Assembly: GCA_025360235.1 (NCBI GenBank)
Contig: JANYCO010000236.1
Span: 1-9,749, forward strand
Direction of reading: 5' to 3'
Length of the DNA stretch: 9,749 nt
Origin: Cytophagales bacterium
GTDB taxonomy: Bacteria; Bacteroidota; Bacteroidia; Cytophagales; Cytophagaceae
Positions 7,140 to 9,749 of this stretch are shown in pieces (within the stretch, counting starts at the first letter, position 1; every line of letters starts with the position of its first letter). The position numbers were made by a program, and so were the translations under genes. The notes under the pieces are model-generated. The model was given only the letters and a program-made list of their open reading frames with translations. It searched no databases and was not told the DNA's origin.

Positions 7140-7526
7140 ATGGTAAAGAAATTAATTATAGGTGTAATTTTAGTAATCGCTATAGGTCTGGGAGTTCTGG
7201 GAGTTTTTGCTTTCGGAACGTATAGCGATGGAGACAAAGCCGGTACACTGGTAAAGCTTAGCAGAAAAGGAGTAATATTTAAAACCTGGGAAGGTGAACT
7301 TAACACCTACATGTATGTAAGTGATCAGGCAGCAGCAAGTGCTGCTGTAGGTAATTTATTTACTTTTTCCGTACTAGATAGCGACAAGGAAGTAATTGCT
7401 GCAATGGAAAAGGCAATGCTAAATGGTCACCGTATAAAATTATCCTACAAACAAAAATATTATACTTTTCCATGGAATGGGGATACCAAATATTTTATTT
7501 ACAAAGCAGAAATACAAGAAAAATAA
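7140..7526 (+). CDS. Small N-terminally membrane-anchored protein, unknown function
   Basis: The 128-residue product has one N-terminal transmembrane segment (about 4-26, preceded by MVKK) and a soluble domain. Segments GTYSDGDKAGTLVKLSRKG (26-44), FKTWEGEL (47-54) and PWNGDTKYFIYKAEI (111-125) look like a conserved core I associate with small Bacteroidota proteins often left hypothetical or mislabelled 6-phosphogluconate dehydrogenase. Nothing here supports a dehydrogenase: there is no Rossmann motif and the length is far too short. It lies 23 bp behind the DUF4197 gene with no promoter seen between, and the strong terminator follows it, so it is probably the last gene of that transcript. 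A role in the cell envelope is inferred from the anchor and neighbours only. Confidence 0.8.
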   Translation: MVKKLIIGVILVIAIGLGVLGVFAFGTYSDGDKAGTLVKLSRKGVIFKTWEGELNTYMYVSDQAAASAAVGNLFTFSVLDSDKEVIAAMEKAMLNGHRIKLSYKQKYYTFPWNGDTKYFIYKAEIQEK

Positions 7527-7547
7527 TTATTCCCAGCGTTTCTTATT

Positions 7548-7600
7548 GTAGCCTGATATATCTTAATTATTGTAAAGATATATCAGGCTACTTATTTTTT
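7548..7600 (+). terminator. Strong intrinsic terminator
   Basis: GTAGCCTGATATATCTT (7548-7564) and its exact reverse complement (7575-7591) form a 17-bp perfect stem with a 10-nt loop, followed by TTATTTTTT (7592-7600). It lies 22 bp after the stop of the small membrane protein gene and ends the metZ/DUF4199/DUF4197 block before pcm. The T-run is on the right side only, so it works for the plus strand. Confidence 0.93.
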
Positions 7601-7637
7601 CGTACCTTTATACCTTACCTATAATTATTTTTACTGA

Positions 7638-8288
7638 ATGTTTCAAGACGGATACAGAGAGCAAGGCCTAAGAAAACAATTAGCAAAAAAGCTTAAAGAG
7701 AAAGGGATCTCAGATACAAAAGTGCTCGATGCTATAGCTTCTGTACCCAGACATGTTTTTCTAGACAAGGCATTCTTAGAACAAGCGTATCAGGATAAAG
7801 CATTTCCTATTGGAGAAGGCCAAACAATTTCGCAACCCTATACTGTGGCTTTTCAAACTCAATTATTAGAAGTAGGAAAAGACACGAAAGTATTAGAAAT
7901 AGGCACTGGATCGGGCTATCAGGCTTGTGTGCTTAGTCATCTGAAAGTAAAATTATACACTATAGAGTACAATAAAGCCCTTTACAATAAAACTTCCAAT
8001 TTTCTACGTTCAGCAGGATTAACTAAAATTAATTTTTTCTTTGGTGACGGAAGCCTTGGCCTACCTTCGTTTGCTCCATTTGACAGAATTATCGTTACCG
8101 CCGGCGCACCTTCTATTCCTGAAAAATTAATTCATCAATTGGTGATCGGAGGAAAATTAGTAATTCCAGTAGGTGACGACAAAAATCAAATGATGCTTCG
8201 CATTACGAGAATTTCAGAAAATGAATTTCAAAGAGAAGAATTTGGGGCTTTTAAATTTGTACCCTTGCTTGGGAAAGATGGGTGGTAA
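7638..8288 (+). CDS. pcm: Protein-L-isoaspartate O-methyltransferase
   Basis: Pcm transfers a methyl group from S-adenosylmethionine to isoaspartyl residues in aged proteins, allowing repair to normal aspartate in the cytosol. The 216-residue product has the usual length and motifs: VPRHVF (36-41), the substrate-side GQTISQPYTVA (61-71, where PYMVA is commoner), SAM motif I VLEIGTGSGYQA (85-96), acidic YTIE (107-110), motif II FDRIIVTAGAP (148-158), LVIPVG (174-179) and the C-terminal FVPLLG (207-212). It follows the terminator by 37 bp. TACCTTTA at 7603-7610 is a one-mismatch -7 box with no clear -33 partner, so the promoter there is only possible. It converges on the START-like gene, 29 bp apart. 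Confidence 0.95.
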   Translation: MFQDGYREQGLRKQLAKKLKEKGISDTKVLDAIASVPRHVFLDKAFLEQAYQDKAFPIGEGQTISQPYTVAFQTQLLEVGKDTKVLEIGTGSGYQACVLSHLKVKLYTIEYNKALYNKTSNFLRSAGLTKINFFFGDGSLGLPSFAPFDRIIVTAGAPSIPEKLIHQLVIGGKLVIPVGDDKNQMMLRITRISENEFQREEFGAFKFVPLLGKDGW

Positions 8289-8317
8289 TTATAGCAAGAG
8301 TTTTGAGCAAGAAGAAC

Positions 8318-8713
8318 CTAAGCTCCTATCACATCTTTAAGATCAGTGATCAGATTTTTCCAGAGTTCTGCAGCATCTTCATCTGATTCTTCCATATAAC
8401 AATCTGTAATTTTAATAAAACATGTTTGAGTAAGTTCGTTTACTTCGATCTTAAACTCAATAAACGGAGGGTCATTTTTATCTGGTAAATTATCCGTCAA
8501 AAAAACATATTTTACAAATTGATTTACTTTTTGCTGAGCCACCTTAGCAACGTGGTCTTGTTTATCCCATTTAAAGTTAATTGTTCCGTCCTTGTCCTCG
8601 ATCACATCATCAGCAAACCACTGTTTCATACTTTTAGCTACTGTAAAGTAGGAATAGAGCAATGAGGCCGGAGTATTGATCTCAAATTCAAACATTAATT
8701 TATTTCTACTCAT
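8318..8713 (-). CDS. START-like domain protein (SRPBCC superfamily)
   Basis: The 131-residue cytosolic protein fits the Bacteroidota START-like family within the SRPBCC/Bet v1 fold. Features are an N-terminal strand FEFEINTPASLLYSYFT (8-24), the helix end MKQWFADDV (29-37), NFKWDKQ (46-52), the strand pairs VNQFVKYVFL and FIEFKIEVNEL, and a C-terminal amphipathic helix ending AAELWKNLITDLKDVIGA. SRPBCC proteins have a deep hydrophobic pocket, but the ligand of this subfamily is not known to me. It is a single gene between pcm (convergent) and the tRNA (divergent). No clear -7 element is seen upstream on the minus strand. ATG at 8713 fits the family N-terminus. Confidence 0.85.
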   Translation of the reverse strand: MSRNKLMFEFEINTPASLLYSYFTVAKSMKQWFADDVIEDKDGTINFKWDKQDHVAKVAQQKVNQFVKYVFLTDNLPDKNDPPFIEFKIEVNELTQTCFIKITDCYMEESDEDAAELWKNLITDLKDVIGA

Positions 8714-8791
8714 ATACAGTACTTTAAATGGGACGTGAAGTTATTCAATTTTCAATACTTATCACAATAAAGAAAAATCTTTTATAGATAA

Positions 8792-8824
8792 TGTTTCATT
8801 TCAATAACAATATTGCTAGATTTG
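8792..8824 (+). promoter_or_regulatory. Promoter of the tRNA gene
   Basis: TAGATTTG at 8817-8824 is a perfect TAnnTTTG -7 element. TGTTT at 8792-8796 lies 25 bases upstream, the same spacing as at the OsmC-family promoter; a canonical TTG is not present. The tRNA begins at 8843, leaving a short 5' leader of about 14 nt for RNase P to remove. Confidence 0.7.
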
Positions 8825-8842
8825 CAGTCCAAAATAACAAAT

Positions 8843-8916
8843 GGCGGGGTAGCTCAGATGGTTAGAGCACAGGATTCATAACCCTGAGGTCGGCAGTTCG
8901 ATTCTGCTCCCCGCTA
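8843..8916 (+). tRNA. tRNA with CAT anticodon, probably elongator tRNA-Met
   Basis: The 74-nt gene folds as a cloverleaf. The acceptor arm is GGCGGGG/CCCCGCT with a G-U first pair, the D arm GCTC/GAGC, the anticodon loop TTCATAA with CAT, and the T arm GGCAG/CTGCT (one G-U pair) around TTCGATT. Pair 31-39 in the anticodon stem is A-C. It lacks the three GC pairs at the bottom of the anticodon stem and the 1-72 mismatch of initiator tRNA, so it is not fMet. A tRNA-Ile whose CAT is modified to lysidine cannot be fully excluded. CCA is not encoded (CGA follows). Confidence 0.93.
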
Positions 8917-8921
8917 CGAAG

Positions 8922-8969
8922 CCAAAGCATAACTAGCTAGTCGATAGCGAAATTTGCTTTGGTTTTTTT
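8922..8969 (+). terminator. Intrinsic terminator of the tRNA transcript
   Basis: CCAAAGCA (8922-8929) pairs with TGCTTTGG (8955-8962), followed by seven T (8963-8969). The 25-nt loop contains a further palindrome ACTAGCTAGT at 8932-8941. It starts six bases after the tRNA end, consistent with a single-tRNA transcription unit. Confidence 0.8.
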
Positions 8970-8972
8970 ATT

Positions 8973-8992
8973 TAGTAACGGAAGTAGTAACG
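8973..8992. repeat. Short direct repeat TAGTAACG
   Basis: TAGTAACG occurs at 8973-8980 and again at 8985-8992, separated by GAAG. It lies between the tRNA terminator and the 3' end of the PIN-like gene. It could be chance in AT-rich DNA or a trace of recombination near a tRNA; no copy of the tRNA 3' end was seen elsewhere in the window. Confidence 0.4.
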
Positions 8993-9012
8993 TTTACCTA
9001 AAATAGGCTAGG

Positions 9013-9749
9013 TTAAGCAAGTTTTATTACGAGTTTGAAATAAGGCCTATTTAACTCCTCATCATAAGCGATCATAATCATCCCATCACCATATTGCCAT
9101 TCAAATTTATTTTTTGAAGGATTAGTATAAACAAACTCTTTTATATCTTTTTCTAAATCTTTCCCATTATCGCCAAGTATTCTTATACATTCCCTTATTA
9201 GTCTTTCAACTTCCGTATGATAAACAAAAGTGGAATAATTTTTAAAAACTCTTCGAAAAGTCAATACATCAAAGCCCTCTTCCTTATACTGCTGATAAAG
9301 TACATAATTAAAGAAATTCAAAAAATGAGTCTGCAATTCTATAGCATACACATCGGTTTCGTAGTTATCAGACTTTGGAATGTACTCAATTAAAACTCCC
9401 GAATTTAATATGCTAAATGCATCACCAACCAAATTGCCTAAATCTACAATCGATGGATGACAAACCTTTCCTACTATCTCAATAAATTCTTCTGGGCTAA
9501 CTACTTTTGTATTAATTTTATATTTTGAATATAGAACTTTTGCCTTAGTCATTAATTTTTTATCACCCACAACAAAGTAATCACAATGAGCAGCATAAAA
9601 AGCATGTTCACCATCATTAGTAATATTTTGTAAGTTATCGGTTGGTTTGGGTAATTTATCTGATTTATATCCCAAAAAATCGAGCATTGTATAAGCGGTA
9701 TTAAATACCATAAATTTATTCGGTGGATTACTATCGTTAAATGCTGAGA
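9013..9749 (-). CDS. PIN-like domain protein, 5' end outside window (partial)
   Basis: The minus-strand frame ends with TAA at 9013 and stays open to the window edge. An ATG at 9711 exists, but 12 further codons without a stop lie before it (ending PPNKF), so the true start is probably outside. Counting from that Met, residues 31-76 (TNDGEHAFYAAHCDYFVVGD, then KKLMTKAKVLYSKY and VVSPEEFI) resemble the second half of PIN-like nuclease domains: an acidic D/E-H-hydrophobic helix, a CDYFVVGD strand with Asp50, then a vvspeeF end. The first catalytic acid would be upstream of the window. The remaining 150 residues, including the late strand EWQYGDGMIMIAYDEE, are not recognised. PIN domains are Mg-dependent RNases, often in toxins or RNA processing. 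No antitoxin or partner is visible. The position behind a tRNA suggests accessory DNA. The domain call is moderate. Confidence 0.6.
   Translation of the reverse strand, partial: SAFNDSNPPNKFMVFNTAYTMLDFLGYKSDKLPKPTDNLQNITNDGEHAFYAAHCDYFVVGDKKLMTKAKVLYSKYKINTKVVSPEEFIEIVGKVCHPSIVDLGNLVGDAFSILNSGVLIEYIPKSDNYETDVYAIELQTHFLNFFNYVLYQQYKEEGFDVLTFRRVFKNYSTFVYHTEVERLIRECIRILGDNGKDLEKDIKEFVYTNPSKNKFEWQYGDGMIMIAYDEELNRPYFKLVIKLA

Noticed and set aside
8997..9012. CCTA/TAGG hairpin as terminator of the PIN-like gene
   Set aside because: The stem is only 4 bp and lacks a T-run on the minus strand.

Overview
The window looks like chromosomal DNA of a Bacteroidota bacterium, most likely from the Sphingobacteriales/Chitinophagales side. 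This rests on low GC content, missing Shine-Dalgarno sequences, at least three matches to the Bacteroidota -7 promoter element TAnnTTTG, and families typical of this phylum (DUF4199, START-like domain, lipoprotein S41 peptidase, E. coli-type PurB). Genus cannot be fixed from the sequence. No stretch over 300 bases lacks a gene.

Left arm, minus strand (1-3265): a compact operon read right to left from a good promoter at 3234-3265. It holds purB (adenylosuccinate lyase), then after 4 bp an exported beta-barrel-like protein of unknown function, then with a 4-bp ATGA overlap an S41-family peptidase lipoprotein that runs off the left edge. A housekeeping purine gene thus drives two envelope genes.

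Centre, plus strand (3315-7591): divergent from purB lie an A-type Fe-S carrier (HesB/IscA) homologue that lacks the usual C-terminal CGCG motif and a YhfA-type OsmC protein whose -7 promoter element almost touches its ATG. After a 70-bp palindromic intergenic element come metZ (O-succinylhomoserine sulfhydrylase), a DUF4199 membrane protein 3 bp downstream, a DUF4197 protein with a striking Thr/Pro-rich repeated insert after its signal peptide, and a small membrane-anchored protein. A strong intrinsic terminator (17-bp perfect stem plus T-run) closes this block.

Right arm (7638-9749): pcm (protein-L-isoaspartate O-methyltransferase, plus strand) converges on a START-like domain gene (minus strand). 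A tRNA with CAT anticodon, probably elongator Met, has its own promoter and terminator. Beyond it, on the minus strand, is the 3' part of a gene for a PIN-like protein that remains open to the window end. The last gene is the only one that looks accessory; most of the rest is core metabolism and envelope function.

No CRISPR array, IS element, integrase or complete defence system is visible. The main oddities are the truncated A-type carrier, the Thr-rich microsatellite-like coding repeat, the large intergenic palindrome, the near-leaderless OsmC promoter and the post-tRNA PIN-like gene.
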